In this document: positions 1 to 8,020 of the stretch, in pieces | Numbering within the stretch: the stretch's first letter is position 1 | Layout of the letters: every line of letters starts with the position of its first letter | From: Thalassovita sp. | Lineage (GTDB): Bacteria > Pseudomonadota > Alphaproteobacteria > Rhodobacterales > Rhodobacteraceae | NCBI RefSeq assembly: GCF_963691685.1 | Contig: NZ_OY829290.1 | Location: 2,790,001 to 2,854,000 of the forward strand | Reading direction: 5' to 3' | DNA length: 64,000 nt | Made by a program: the position numbers and the translations under genes | Notes under the pieces: model-generated | The model's input: the letters and a program-made list of their open reading frames with translations, nothing else | Database searches by the model: none | What the model was told of the DNA's origin: nothing

Positions 1-516
1 ATGAAGGATGTGCTGATCATATGCTATTCGCGCACCGGCCTGACGCGGCAGGTGGCGCTGGATCTGCGGGCGCGGCTGGATGCGGATTTTGAAGACATTC
101 GCGAAGGCCATCGGCGCCGCGGCCCGCTGGCCTATCTCTGGGGGCGTTGGCAGGCCAGCCGCGGCATGGCCTGTGAGATTGCGCCACCGCTTCGCTGGGC
201 CTCAGACTACCGCGCGCTGGTTCTGGCGCTGCCCAATTGGGCCGGGGCCCTGTGCCCGGCGATGCGGGCGTGGTTGCTGGAACAGGGCCGCCCCCTGCCC
301 CCCTATGCAACGCTGATCACCCAGTCTGATTCAGGCGCCGATCAGGTCAGGGCGGCGGTGGCGCAGCTGATTGGCGCGCCGGACCGGGCCCATCTGTGCC
401 TGACCGATCGCCAGATTGCCGAACAGGATTTCCATGCCGCGCTGACGCCCTTTGCCCGCAGTCTGCCGTCGGCGCTGGGGCTGACCCAGCCCGCGAAGGG
501 GCGCAAAAGCGCCTGA
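1..516 (+). CDS. Flavodoxin-family protein
   Basis: A 171-aa protein with a flavodoxin-like N-terminus. A short beta strand is followed by YSRTGLTRQVA at residues 9-19, which matches the Ser/Thr-rich FMN-phosphate loop of flavodoxins (T/SxTGxT). A second block, LALPNWAGALCPAMRAWL, resembles the loop near the isoalloxazine ring. The likely role is a cytoplasmic FMN-dependent electron carrier or reductase; HemG-type proteins share this fold, but nothing here selects that function. The ATG is the first base of the window, so a start further upstream cannot be excluded. It converges on the molybdopterin-binding gene with a 5-bp gap. Confidence 0.65.
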   Translation: MKDVLIICYSRTGLTRQVALDLRARLDADFEDIREGHRRRGPLAYLWGRWQASRGMACEIAPPLRWASDYRALVLALPNWAGALCPAMRAWLLEQGRPLPPYATLITQSDSGADQVRAAVAQLIGAPDRAHLCLTDRQIAEQDFHAALTPFARSLPSALGLTQPAKGRKSA

Positions 517-521
517 GGTCT

Positions 522-1523
522 CTAGCCCCGGGCCTTGCTGTGGCGGGGCATCGGGCGGGTTGGGATTTCTTTCAGCAAACCGCCCACCCCCATTTCGGCG
601 ATGTCCTGCCCTGTGACCTCAATCCCGCAGACCACGCGGCTGAGCACCCAATCCGCGCCGTTGAGCGCCGGCGAGCGGGCACAGCCCGGCAAGCCAATCA
701 CCGGACGGTTGGAGATTTCGCCCAAGAACAATAGGTTGCCGGGATCGACCGGCATGCCGAACCGTTCCACCCTGCCGCCCGCCTGGCGCACCGCTTGTGG
801 CGCCACATCATAGGCGTCTGAGGTGGCCGAGGCGGTCAGGATCAGCACCATATCGGCGCTCACCGTCGCCAGAGCCTCTGCCAGCGCGGCCTCCTCATGA
901 GGAACCAACTTGGTATCGACCAGCTGCATCCCCAAGGCGGTCAGGCGGTCAGCGATCGCCTGTTCCCCCTTCAACCCAGCGCCGCCGGGGATATCGGTGA
1001 CAATCAGCGCGGCGGTTTTGTGCACCGGCGGGCGCAGACGCAAGGCACCGCGCGCCACGGCGCAGGCTTTTTCAACATCGCGCGCACTGACGCCGTAGGA
1101 AATGACCTTGACCGTGCCGACCATGCCGCCCTCGGTCATCTGCTGATAGGCAGGGACAGTTGCCAGCGTGATCATCGGATCGATGGCGTTCATCGCCACC
1201 AGGGCTCGTTGGTTGAGGGAGACAACACCGGGCCCCTTGGCGGTGATGTTTACCCGGCCGGTAAAAGCTTTGCTGAGGCTGAGGCCCGCAGCCCCCGGAT
1301 CCGGCACCAGCGCCTGTGCCAATGCATCGGCGCCGGCATCTTCATGCATATCCGTGGCCTCAAGCCGGGCAACGGTCACCTCAGTGACCTCGGCCGCCTG
1401 TAGGGCAGCAATATGATCTGCATCCAACTGCAGACCTTTGCGCAGTTTCTGGCCGGGCAGTTGCATCGAATGGGCCAGAATGGCGCCTGCGGCTTCGGCC
1501 ACGGGGACAGGTCCAAACTTCAT
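522..1523 (-). CDS. Molybdopterin-binding (MoCF/MoeA-like) protein
   Basis: A 333-aa protein whose C-terminal half carries the molybdopterin-binding fold shared by MoeA, MogA and CinA. The block GMPVDPGNLLFLG followed by PVIGLPGCARSPALNG (about residues 260-300) is the GMPVxPG signature of this group. Some homologues carry an added MobA-type nucleotidyltransferase domain; it is absent here. It overlaps the upstream xdhC gene by four bases (ATGA), so the two are translationally coupled. The inferred role is handling or insertion of the molybdenum cofactor during maturation of xanthine-dehydrogenase-type enzymes. No hydrolase structural subunits are present in the window. Confidence 0.75.
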   Translation of the reverse strand: MKFGPVPVAEAAGAILAHSMQLPGQKLRKGLQLDADHIAALQAAEVTEVTVARLEATDMHEDAGADALAQALVPDPGAAGLSLSKAFTGRVNITAKGPGVVSLNQRALVAMNAIDPMITLATVPAYQQMTEGGMVGTVKVISYGVSARDVEKACAVARGALRLRPPVHKTAALIVTDIPGGAGLKGEQAIADRLTALGMQLVDTKLVPHEEAALAEALATVSADMVLILTASATSDAYDVAPQAVRQAGGRVERFGMPVDPGNLLFLGEISNRPVIGLPGCARSPALNGADWVLSRVVCGIEVTGQDIAEMGVGGLLKEIPTRPMPRHSKARG

Positions 1524-2539
1524 CCTGCCGCCTTTTCCGACGGTGCCTCAGACCCGTTTTTTGGCCCGCTTTTTGGCCCGTGGCGCAAGACCTCGGTGCA
1601 TTCCGCCATGATCGACAGCGCAATCTCTGCCGGGCTGGCCGCGCCGATATCCAGACCAACCGGCCCGTGGATTTTGCCAATTTCGTCAGTGCTGTAGCCC
1701 TTCTCCTCAAACCGGGCGACGCGTTTTGCGTGGGTGCGTTTGGAGCCAAGCGCGCCGATATAAAACACCTCTGAGCGCAGCGCCTGTTCCAGCGCCGGAT
1801 CGTCCAGCTTGGGATCATGGGTCAGCAAAACCAGCGCGGTGCGGCTGTCCAGCCCATAGCTGGCCACGCCCTCATCCGGCCAGTCATGCAGGATCGTTTC
1901 ACCGGGAAACCGTGCCTCGGATCCGAAGCTTTCGCGCGGATCGATCAGGGTTGGATCATAGCCCGCCAGCCGCGCCATCGGAACCAGCGCCTGGGCAATA
2001 TGCACCGCCCCAACGATCAGCATCCGCAGCGGCGGGTTGTGAATGGCCACAAAGGTTTCGCCGTCCTCTTCGAACCCAGAGCGGTCCATACGGAAGCGTG
2101 TGCCATATCCGTCGGAGGTCAGGCTACGCGCCCCGGATGTGGGGTTCACAACATAGGCGATAGGCTGGCGGGCTGTGCGGGCGGCCACCAGATCGGCCAG
2201 CATTGCCTCAGGCAGGACTGCGCCAATCGGTTCGACCAGCACCCGGATGGTGCCGCCGCAGGCCAGCCCAACGGCAAAGGCATCGCCATCGCTGATGCCA
2301 TATTCCAGCATCCGGCTTTCGCCCGCCTCCAGCGCCTCAATCGCCTCAACGACCACAGCGCCCTCAACACAGCCGCCTGAGACGGAGCCCTCAATCTCCC
2401 CTTCTGAGGAAATGGCCAGCTGGCTGCCCACACGGCGCGGGGCACTGCCCCAGGTTTCCACCACAGTGGCCAGCACAGCGCCTTTGCCCTCACGGTGCCA
2501 GCCCAGCGCGATTTCCGGAATATTGTCAAAGCGTTCCAT
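1520..2539 (-). CDS. xdhC: XdhC-family molybdenum cofactor chaperone
   Basis: A 339-aa protein. The N-terminal XdhC/CoxI domain contains VETWGSAPRRVGSQLAI and SGGCVEGAVVVEA (about residues 25-65), and a C-terminal Rossmann-type domain contains IGALGSKRTHAKR (about residues 265-278). XdhC proteins bind molybdenum cofactor, promote its sulfuration and deliver it to xanthine dehydrogenase-like enzymes. The start at MERFDNIPEIALGW is chosen because GGGAGG lies just before it; an in-frame start 30 codons upstream lacks such a site and adds an unconserved leader. It is coupled to the MoCF gene downstream and shares a divergent 153-bp region with the methyltransferase gene. Confidence 0.88.
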   Translation of the reverse strand: MERFDNIPEIALGWHREGKGAVLATVVETWGSAPRRVGSQLAISSEGEIEGSVSGGCVEGAVVVEAIEALEAGESRMLEYGISDGDAFAVGLACGGTIRVLVEPIGAVLPEAMLADLVAARTARQPIAYVVNPTSGARSLTSDGYGTRFRMDRSGFEEDGETFVAIHNPPLRMLIVGAVHIAQALVPMARLAGYDPTLIDPRESFGSEARFPGETILHDWPDEGVASYGLDSRTALVLLTHDPKLDDPALEQALRSEVFYIGALGSKRTHAKRVARFEEKGYSTDEIGKIHGPVGLDIGAASPAEIALSIMAECTEVLRHGPKSGPKNGSEAPSEKAAG

Positions 2540-2692
2540 CCAAGCCTCCCTGCCCGGTGATAGCAAATTAGCAGCCCCGCCGCTGTTGTCCATTGGTGGT
2601 AGTCCGCACCACGCAGAAGAAAACCCCAAGGGGGACTTTCATTTTGCCGGCACAGCCCTTAAATTCAATCATTCGAATTATTAGGAGAAGTT

Positions 2693-3364
2693 ATGCAACC
2701 CCCTCGCCAGCCAGCGCAGCAGACGGCCTCGGATACAGGCCCCGACACCGCGCCCAGCCAACAGCAGAAATGGGAGGATGTCTATGCCACCAAAGACCCC
2801 AAAACCGTCAGCTGGTTTGAGGCCGAAGCGCGCCAGTCCATTGATCTGCTGGACAAGATCGGTGCGACACCGGACAACAGCCTGATCGACATCGGCGCCG
2901 GCGTGTCCCCTTTGGTGCCGGATCTCTGGGCGCGGGGTTGGCGCGATCTGACGGCGCTGGACCTTTCGGCCAATGCGTTGGCGATCAACAAGGCGAAGCT
3001 GCCAGAGGCAAAAAGCATTCAATGGATTGCCGCTGACGTGCGGGAGTGGCGCCCGAAACGCCGTTATGACATCTGGCACGACCGGGCCGCCCTGCACTTT
3101 CTGACCTGCGCGCGCGATCAGGCCCGCTATCACCGCACGCTGCTGGCCGCCCTGCCGGTTGGCGGGCATGCAATCATCGCCACCTTCGCGCCGGATGGCC
3201 CCAAATCCTGTTCGGGTCAGCAGATCGAACCCTATGATTCCGGGCAATTGATGCAATTTCTGGGATCTAGGTTCACCTGTCGTCACAACCAGCGTTTCAG
3301 CCATTTCACCCCTGCGGGCAGCGAACAGCGGTTTTCTGCGGTGGTGGCCCAGCGCCGCAGCTGA
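2693..3364 (+). CDS. Class I SAM-dependent methyltransferase
   Basis: A 223-aa methyltransferase. After a Gln/Pro-rich head, residues 25-50 read KWEDVYATKDPKTVSWFEAE, the leader typical of a small type-12-like methyltransferase family. SAM motif I is LIDIGAGVSPLVPDL (about residues 64-78), followed by an acidic residue at the end of strand 2 (LTALDLS) and the post-motif block YDIWHDRAALHFL. The substrate is unknown. TTAGGAG precedes the ATG. The gene runs opposite to the molybdenum-enzyme maturation genes on both sides and appears inserted between xdhC and the CoxE-like gene, so a role in that pathway is possible but unproven. Confidence 0.8.
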   Translation: MQPPRQPAQQTASDTGPDTAPSQQQKWEDVYATKDPKTVSWFEAEARQSIDLLDKIGATPDNSLIDIGAGVSPLVPDLWARGWRDLTALDLSANALAINKAKLPEAKSIQWIAADVREWRPKRRYDIWHDRAALHFLTCARDQARYHRTLLAALPVGGHAIIATFAPDGPKSCSGQQIEPYDSGQLMQFLGSRFTCRHNQRFSHFTPAGSEQRFSAVVAQRRS

Positions 3365-3382
3365 TCCCTGACCTTTGGTCTG

Positions 3383-4642
3383 TTAGCCCTCAGCCATCAT
3401 CGCCATCAAGCGATCCTTTTCACCGCGGTCCTGCGCGTCGGAAATTGCTTCGGCCAGCGCCTCCAGCGAAGCGATGGAATGGCCGGCGCGAAAGGCATCG
3501 ACATGGGGCAACATGGCCTTGATCCCCTGCGCCTTGGGGGCAAAACCGTCCCAGCGCAGCAAAGGGTTGATCCAGATAAGCCGGCGTGAGGAGAGGTGCA
3601 GCCGCTCCATCTCTTTGCTGAGCGCTGCGGCATCGCCGCGATCCAACCCGTCGGTGATCAGCAGCACCACCGCCCCCTGCCCCAACACCCGGCGCGACCA
3701 GTCGCGATTGAACAGATGCAGGCATTCGCCGATCCGCGTGCCACCCTCCCAATCCTGCGCCTCAGACCCGGCCAGGGCGAGGGCCTGATCCACGTCGCGG
3801 CGGCGCAGATGGCGGGAGATGTTGGTCAATCGGGTGCCAAAGGTAAATCCATGCACCTTGGCCCAGCCCGCGCCTTTTTCATTGGCCACCGCATGGAGGA
3901 AATGCAAAACCATCCGGCTGTATTGCGACATGGAGCCTGAGATATCGCAAAGCACCACCAGATTGGGCCAACGGGTGCGCCGCTGTTTCAGCGCCAGTTC
4001 ATGCACCTCACCACCCCGCCGCATCGAGGCTTGAATGGTCCGCCGCCAGTCCAAGGCATGGCCCGTCGTGGCGGCCTGCATCCGCCGCGACCGGATCGGC
4101 TGCACCGGCAGTTTCAGCCGTGCGATCATGCGTTTGGCGGCGGCAATCTCCTCGGTGCTCATCTGTTCGAAATCCAAGGTGCGGAGTTTTTCCTGCAGTG
4201 ATGTTGTTTGCGAGGCATCAACCTCAATCTTGACCTCATCCGCCTCGGGCTGTTCGGGCAGTTCATCAGGCTGTTGCCCCTCCAGCAGCGCCTCTGCCGC
4301 GCGCTTTTCTGCGGCGCGGGCTTTGCGTTCCTCCTGAACCCCGCGAACCGAGGGCAACAGCATCGACATCATATGCTCCAGATACCGCGGGTCGCGCCAA
4401 TAGAGCCGGAACACCTGCCCAAACACCGCCCGCTGTTCAGGGCGGGTCACAAAACAAGCATGCAGCGTCCAGTAAAAATCTTCCTTGCGGCTGAAGCCCG
4501 CCGCCTCCACCGCGCGGATCGCATCAATCACCCGCCCCGGTCCAATCGCCAACCCCGCCTTACGCAAGGCGCGGGCGAAATGGATGATGTTATGGCTGAG
4601 CTTGGGATCCTCAGGCAGGTCCAGATCGGGCAGCTGAGTCAT
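3383..4642 (-). CDS. CoxE-like VWA-domain protein
   Basis: A 419-aa protein with an alpha-helical N-terminal half and a C-terminal von Willebrand A domain. The metal-ion-dependent adhesion site DISGSMSQYSR (DxSxS) lies at about residues 233-243, and LLITDGLDRG supplies the second acidic site. A charged linker sits at about residues 110-160. CoxE partners the MoxR-type ATPase CoxD in activating carbon-monoxide dehydrogenase and related molybdenum hydroxylases. It lies downstream of a MoxR gene and a small unknown gene on the same strand, which supports a chaperone-like maturation role in the cytoplasm. Its 3' end faces the methyltransferase gene with an 18-bp gap. Confidence 0.85.
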   Translation of the reverse strand: MTQLPDLDLPEDPKLSHNIIHFARALRKAGLAIGPGRVIDAIRAVEAAGFSRKEDFYWTLHACFVTRPEQRAVFGQVFRLYWRDPRYLEHMMSMLLPSVRGVQEERKARAAEKRAAEALLEGQQPDELPEQPEADEVKIEVDASQTTSLQEKLRTLDFEQMSTEEIAAAKRMIARLKLPVQPIRSRRMQAATTGHALDWRRTIQASMRRGGEVHELALKQRRTRWPNLVVLCDISGSMSQYSRMVLHFLHAVANEKGAGWAKVHGFTFGTRLTNISRHLRRRDVDQALALAGSEAQDWEGGTRIGECLHLFNRDWSRRVLGQGAVVLLITDGLDRGDAAALSKEMERLHLSSRRLIWINPLLRWDGFAPKAQGIKAMLPHVDAFRAGHSIASLEALAEAISDAQDRGEKDRLMAMMAEG

Positions 4643-4724
4643 TGCGATTGCCTAAGCCCGCGGGAGCGTTGCCCTCCCCTCGGTTGCGGCGTTCCCCTAC
4701 GTGTTTTTCCGGCAAGGGCAAGGT

Positions 4725-5117
4725 TCATGCAGCCCCGATTTCTGCCAGAGCCTGATCCAGCGAATAGTCGGCTTTGTCCTTGAAGGCTCTGATGGGCGTA
4801 ATCTGCCCCACAATCCCACGATTGAACGCAATCAATTCCTCTGCAGGGACCCAGAGTTCCTCATGCGCTTTGCCACCTGCCTGTTCGACAGGATACCGCG
4901 CTGCGGTTTCGGCATTGATTTCGAATTTGGTGACAAACCCGTAATTGTCCGGTGCGGCGAGCACTGAATTCCAATCTCGTGCAATCTTCTCGGCGTAGAG
5001 TTGGGTGGTGACAGGATAGAAAATGGGTTGATCGGGTAAACGAGGCGGCCAAGCGCTCCAACCGCTCTCTTTGATCAGCAACAGTTCTTTGTAACCCGTT
5101 GGGCGATATAGGATCAT
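4725..5117 (-). CDS. Conserved hypothetical protein between MoxR and CoxE-like genes
   Basis: A 130-aa soluble protein beginning MILYRPTGYKELLLIKESGW with no signal peptide or membrane segment. The central part is aromatic and proline-rich (AWPPRLPDQPIFYPV), and it ends with a short acidic helix. Homologues I recall from roseobacters carry the label ADP-ribosylation/crystallin J1, but I see no ADP-ribosylglycohydrolase metal-binding motif here, so no function is claimed. Its start codon overlaps the stop codon of the MoxR ATPase gene (ATGA), which implies co-translation. An 82-bp gap separates it from the CoxE-like gene downstream. Its position suggests a helper in the same maturation module. 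Confidence 0.75.
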   Translation of the reverse strand: MILYRPTGYKELLLIKESGWSAWPPRLPDQPIFYPVTTQLYAEKIARDWNSVLAAPDNYGFVTKFEINAETAARYPVEQAGGKAHEELWVPAEELIAFNRGIVGQITPIRAFKDKADYSLDQALAEIGAA

Positions 5118-6022
5118 GCAGTTTCCAGACTCGATTTTGCCTCATCCAGAATACGTTTCGCCTCACTGCCCTGCAACCTCTGGATATCATCCTGATATTT
5201 CAGAACCGCCCCCAATGTGTCGGCAATCACCTCGGGGCTGAGGGTCAGCACATCCAGCGCCAATAGGCATTTCGCCCAGTCGATGGTTTCGGCAACGCCG
5301 GGTTTCTTGAACAGGTCCTCGGTGCGCAGGCGTTGGACAAAGGCAACCACCTCACGGCTGAGGGCCTCGGCGGCTTCGGGGGCGCGGGCCTGCAGAATCT
5401 CCACCTCCCGCTCAAAGCCAGGGTAATCCACCCAATGGTAAAGGCAGCGCCGTTTCAGCGCGTCATGCACTTCGCGGGTGCGGTTGGAGGTCAGGATCAC
5501 AATCGGTGGCTCAGGCGCTTTGATCGTGCCCAGCTCGGGGATGGTGACCTGAAAATCGCTGAGCGCTTCCAACAGGAAGGCCTCAAACGGCTCATCAGTG
5601 CGGTCAATCTCATCAATCAGCAGAACAGGCGCGCCGCCATCCTGCGGCCGCATGGCCTGCAACAGCGGCCGTTCGATCAGATAGTCTTCGGTGAACAGCT
5701 CATTTTTCAAGGCGTCACGGTCTGCCCCGCCCGCCGCCTCGGCTGTGCGGATGGCGACCATCTGTTCGGCAAAGTTCCATTCATAAACGGCCGAGGAAGC
5801 ATCCAGCCCCTCATAGCATTGCAGGCGGATCAACCGGCGGCCCAGCGCGGCGGCGATGGCTTTGGCAATCTCGGTCTTGCCAGTGCCGGCCTCGCCTTCC
5901 AGAAACAGGGGCCGGCCCAACTTCAGTGACAGAAAGCCAACGGTGGCCAGGGCGCGGCTGCAAACGTAGTTTTGCTCTGCCAGCTGGTGCTGCAGATCCC
6001 CAATGGATGTGGCTGTGCGCAT
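5114..6022 (-). CDS. MoxR-family AAA+ ATPase (CoxD-like)
   Basis: A 302-aa AAA+ ATPase of the MoxR group. Walker A is GEAGTGKTEIAKA at about residues 43-55, Walker B is VLLIDEIDRTDEPFEAF, and sensor 1 is IVILTSNRTREVHDALKRRC. MoxR ATPases work with a VWA-domain partner as chaperones that complete metal-enzyme assembly. Here the partner is the CoxE-like protein two genes downstream. The start MRTATSIGDLQHQL is chosen because GGGAGGA precedes it; a start 12 codons earlier has no good ribosome site. It is the first gene of the leftward module and is divergent from the glycosyltransferase operon. Confidence 0.88.
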   Translation of the reverse strand: MRTATSIGDLQHQLAEQNYVCSRALATVGFLSLKLGRPLFLEGEAGTGKTEIAKAIAAALGRRLIRLQCYEGLDASSAVYEWNFAEQMVAIRTAEAAGGADRDALKNELFTEDYLIERPLLQAMRPQDGGAPVLLIDEIDRTDEPFEAFLLEALSDFQVTIPELGTIKAPEPPIVILTSNRTREVHDALKRRCLYHWVDYPGFEREVEILQARAPEAAEALSREVVAFVQRLRTEDLFKKPGVAETIDWAKCLLALDVLTLSPEVIADTLGAVLKYQDDIQRLQGSEAKRILDEAKSSLETA

Positions 6023-6154
6023 GAATGTCCTCCCTGCCCGGTAGAAGGGCAGCTGCACCTGCCCCCGTCAAGCGCGACCAAGGTCTAGGCCGGGGCGGCG
6101 TTGCCAAAGGGCTGCGGTTCGGGCCGCGGTTCGCGTCCAGCGCCTGCCGGACAA

Positions 6155-6183
6155 TTGACGCATTGCAGGGGGGATTGTAGTTA
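6155..6183 (+). promoter_or_regulatory. Candidate sigma-70-type promoter for the glycosyltransferase operon
   Basis: TTGACG at 6155-6160 is separated by 17 bases from TAGTTA at 6178-6183, about 95 bases before the first glycosyltransferase start. The -35 match is good and the -10 match is weak. It is the best pair seen in the divergent gap between the MoxR gene and the glycosyltransferase operon. Confidence 0.3.
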
Positions 6184-6278
6184 ATTGGGAAACAAGCGGC
6201 TAAAGCCATAATAAAATCAGTCGTTTCGAGAGCAGAGAGTAAACAAGTGAGCATTGCACAACCCAAAGGGGCAGGCAG

Positions 6279-7310
6279 ATGCGTGTAACCGCAGTCACCT
6301 GCGTCAAAAACGAAGGCCCGTTCCTCTTGGAATGGATCGCGTTCAACCGGCTGATCGGGGTGACCGATCACCTGTTTTATTCCAATGATTGCACCGATGG
6401 CACGGATGAGATGCTGGATGCGCTGGCAGCGCGCGGCATCGTTCAGCATCTGCCCAACCCCGCCAAGGGGCGCAACTACCAGATGGAGGCGCTGAAACAC
6501 GCCGCCAAACAAGAGGTGGTGAGCGAGGCCGATTGGGTCTGGGTGGCCGATGTGGATGAGTTTTTGAACATCCATGTAGGCGATCACACCATCCCCGCAC
6601 TGGTCGAGGCCTGCGGCAATCCTCAGGCGATTTCGCTGAACTTTCAGTTCTTTGCCAGCGATGGGATTGAGACCTTTGAGGACCGTCCGGTGATCGAACA
6701 GTTCACCCGCTCGCACAATCCTGACCTGTGGTGTGGGGAAGCCGCGATTGAGGTGAAATCGCTGGTCCGTCATGATTTCCCGCTGCAGTATTTTGGCGCC
6801 CACCGCCCGTTTTTCCGCGAAAAACTGCCGCCGAAAAAGCGCCCTTCCTGGACCGATGGATCTGGTCGCAAGGTGCAGCACAAGTTTCTGGTCGCCGCCA
6901 ATCCGCGCCGCATCCGCAAATTTCCAGCCCAGGGCGCGCGCGACTATGCGACGCTCAATCACTATGCACTGCGCTCGCTCGACAGCTATCTGGTGAAAAA
7001 CGACCGCGGCGATGTGAACCGGGAAAACCGCGCCTTTGATGACACCTATTGGCGCGAACGCAATGATCCCGCCTGGCAGGATCTGAGCATTCAGCGCTAC
7101 CTGCCCGATTTGCAGGCGGCGCTGGCCGATCTGAAATCCGATCCTGAGATCAACGCGTTGCATGACAAGGCCTGTGCGCTGCACCGGGAAAAGCGCGATG
7201 CTCTCTTGGCCCAGCCCGCCTATCAGGAAATGCAGGCGCAGCTCCGCGCGGCCTCAACCCTGCCGCCGCAGGAGGAAGCGCTGATCCGCAAACTGGGGCT
7301 GACCGTATGA
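6279..7310 (+). CDS. Glycosyltransferase family 2-like protein (Glyco_tranf_2_4 type)
   Basis: A 343-aa cytoplasmic glycosyltransferase-like protein. The N-terminal strand-loop VTCVKNEGPFLLEWIAFNRL (residues 6-25) is the nucleotide-sugar-binding start of this family. It is followed by YSNDCTDGTDEML and by WVWVADVDEFLNIHVGDHT at about residues 86-104, which holds the metal-binding DxD-type site (DVDEF). A later block, LNHYALRSLDSYLVKNDRG, is shared with two other proteins of this operon. The sugar donor and acceptor are unknown. AAGGGGCAGGCAG precedes the ATG. The stop codon overlaps the next start (ATGA). Two downstream genes carry paralogous domains. Confidence 0.82.
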   Translation: MRVTAVTCVKNEGPFLLEWIAFNRLIGVTDHLFYSNDCTDGTDEMLDALAARGIVQHLPNPAKGRNYQMEALKHAAKQEVVSEADWVWVADVDEFLNIHVGDHTIPALVEACGNPQAISLNFQFFASDGIETFEDRPVIEQFTRSHNPDLWCGEAAIEVKSLVRHDFPLQYFGAHRPFFREKLPPKKRPSWTDGSGRKVQHKFLVAANPRRIRKFPAQGARDYATLNHYALRSLDSYLVKNDRGDVNRENRAFDDTYWRERNDPAWQDLSIQRYLPDLQAALADLKSDPEINALHDKACALHREKRDALLAQPAYQEMQAQLRAASTLPPQEEALIRKLGLTV

Positions 7311-8020
7311 GCCGGCTGAGGGTTGTCAATCTGGGGCTGCCGAAATCCGGCACCACCACCGTGGCCCGCGCCCTACGCCGGGCCAGCCTGCACACGGCGG
7401 ACTACCGGATCCGCACCGGGCAAAGCAAAGACAACCACATCCTGGGCGATTTTGTTGGTCAGCTGGTCTATGAGGCGTTCTTCCGCACCGGCGATCCGCT
7501 GGCTTACTTGGATGAATTTGATGCCTTCAGTGAGTTAAGCGTGTTGCGCAAAGGCCTGTCGCTCTGGCCGCAGATGGATTTCGCGGTGATTGACGCGATC
7601 CGTCAAAACCATCCCGGGGTGAAGTTCTTTGCCAGTTGGCGTCCGGTGGCTGAGATTTCGGATTCCATGTCACGCTGGTCAAACCTGACCTCAGAACGGC
7701 TGCCGAAAAATCAAATCCCCGGTCTGCCGCGCGGATTTGGCGGGGCTGATCAGGAACGTCAGCGCTGGATTGCGGGGCACTATGACCATCTGGACCGGAT
7801 CTTTGCCGGATCGGATGACTTCCTGCGGCTGGATGTGGGCGCAGAGGATGCGCGTCAGCAACTGGCCGCTTTTCTCGGCCGGGACGTGCCATGGTGGGGG
7901 CATCTTAACCGCAACCCTGTGCGCGCGGACACACCAGACCGGCATGATACGGGCCGGGACACCAGCGACCGGCACGACAATGACACGCCGACAGGCGATA
8001 CGGATACGGAGGCCGTCTGA
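7307..8020 (+). CDS. Sulfotransferase-like protein with low-complexity tail
   Basis: A 237-aa protein starting RLRVVNLGLPKSGTTTVARA. The PKSGTTT segment (residues 11-17) is the 5'-phosphosulfate-binding loop of PAPS-dependent sulfotransferases. A 3'-phosphate-binding block is less clear; FFASWRPVAEISDSMSRW (about residues 108-125) is the best candidate. The last ~30 residues are a repetitive Asp/Thr/Arg/His tail containing DRHDTGRD and SDRHDND, which is not part of the fold. It overlaps the upstream glycosyltransferase by four bases and the downstream fusion gene by one base (TGATG). The inferred role is sulfation of a glycan made by the neighbouring transferases; the acceptor is unknown. Confidence 0.7.
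   Translation: MSRLRVVNLGLPKSGTTTVARALRRASLHTADYRIRTGQSKDNHILGDFVGQLVYEAFFRTGDPLAYLDEFDAFSELSVLRKGLSLWPQMDFAVIDAIRQNHPGVKFFASWRPVAEISDSMSRWSNLTSERLPKNQIPGLPRGFGGADQERQRWIAGHYDHLDRIFAGSDDFLRLDVGAEDARQQLAAFLGRDVPWWGHLNRNPVRADTPDRHDTGRDTSDRHDNDTPTGDTDTEAV

Noticed and set aside
2662..2679. Short inverted repeat AATTC / GAATT before the methyltransferase gene
   Set aside because: Arms of five AT-rich bases are likely by chance.
4725..5117. ADP-ribosylation/crystallin J1 label for the 130-aa protein
   Set aside because: The protein is too short and has none of the metal-binding Asp motifs of ADP-ribosylglycohydrolases.
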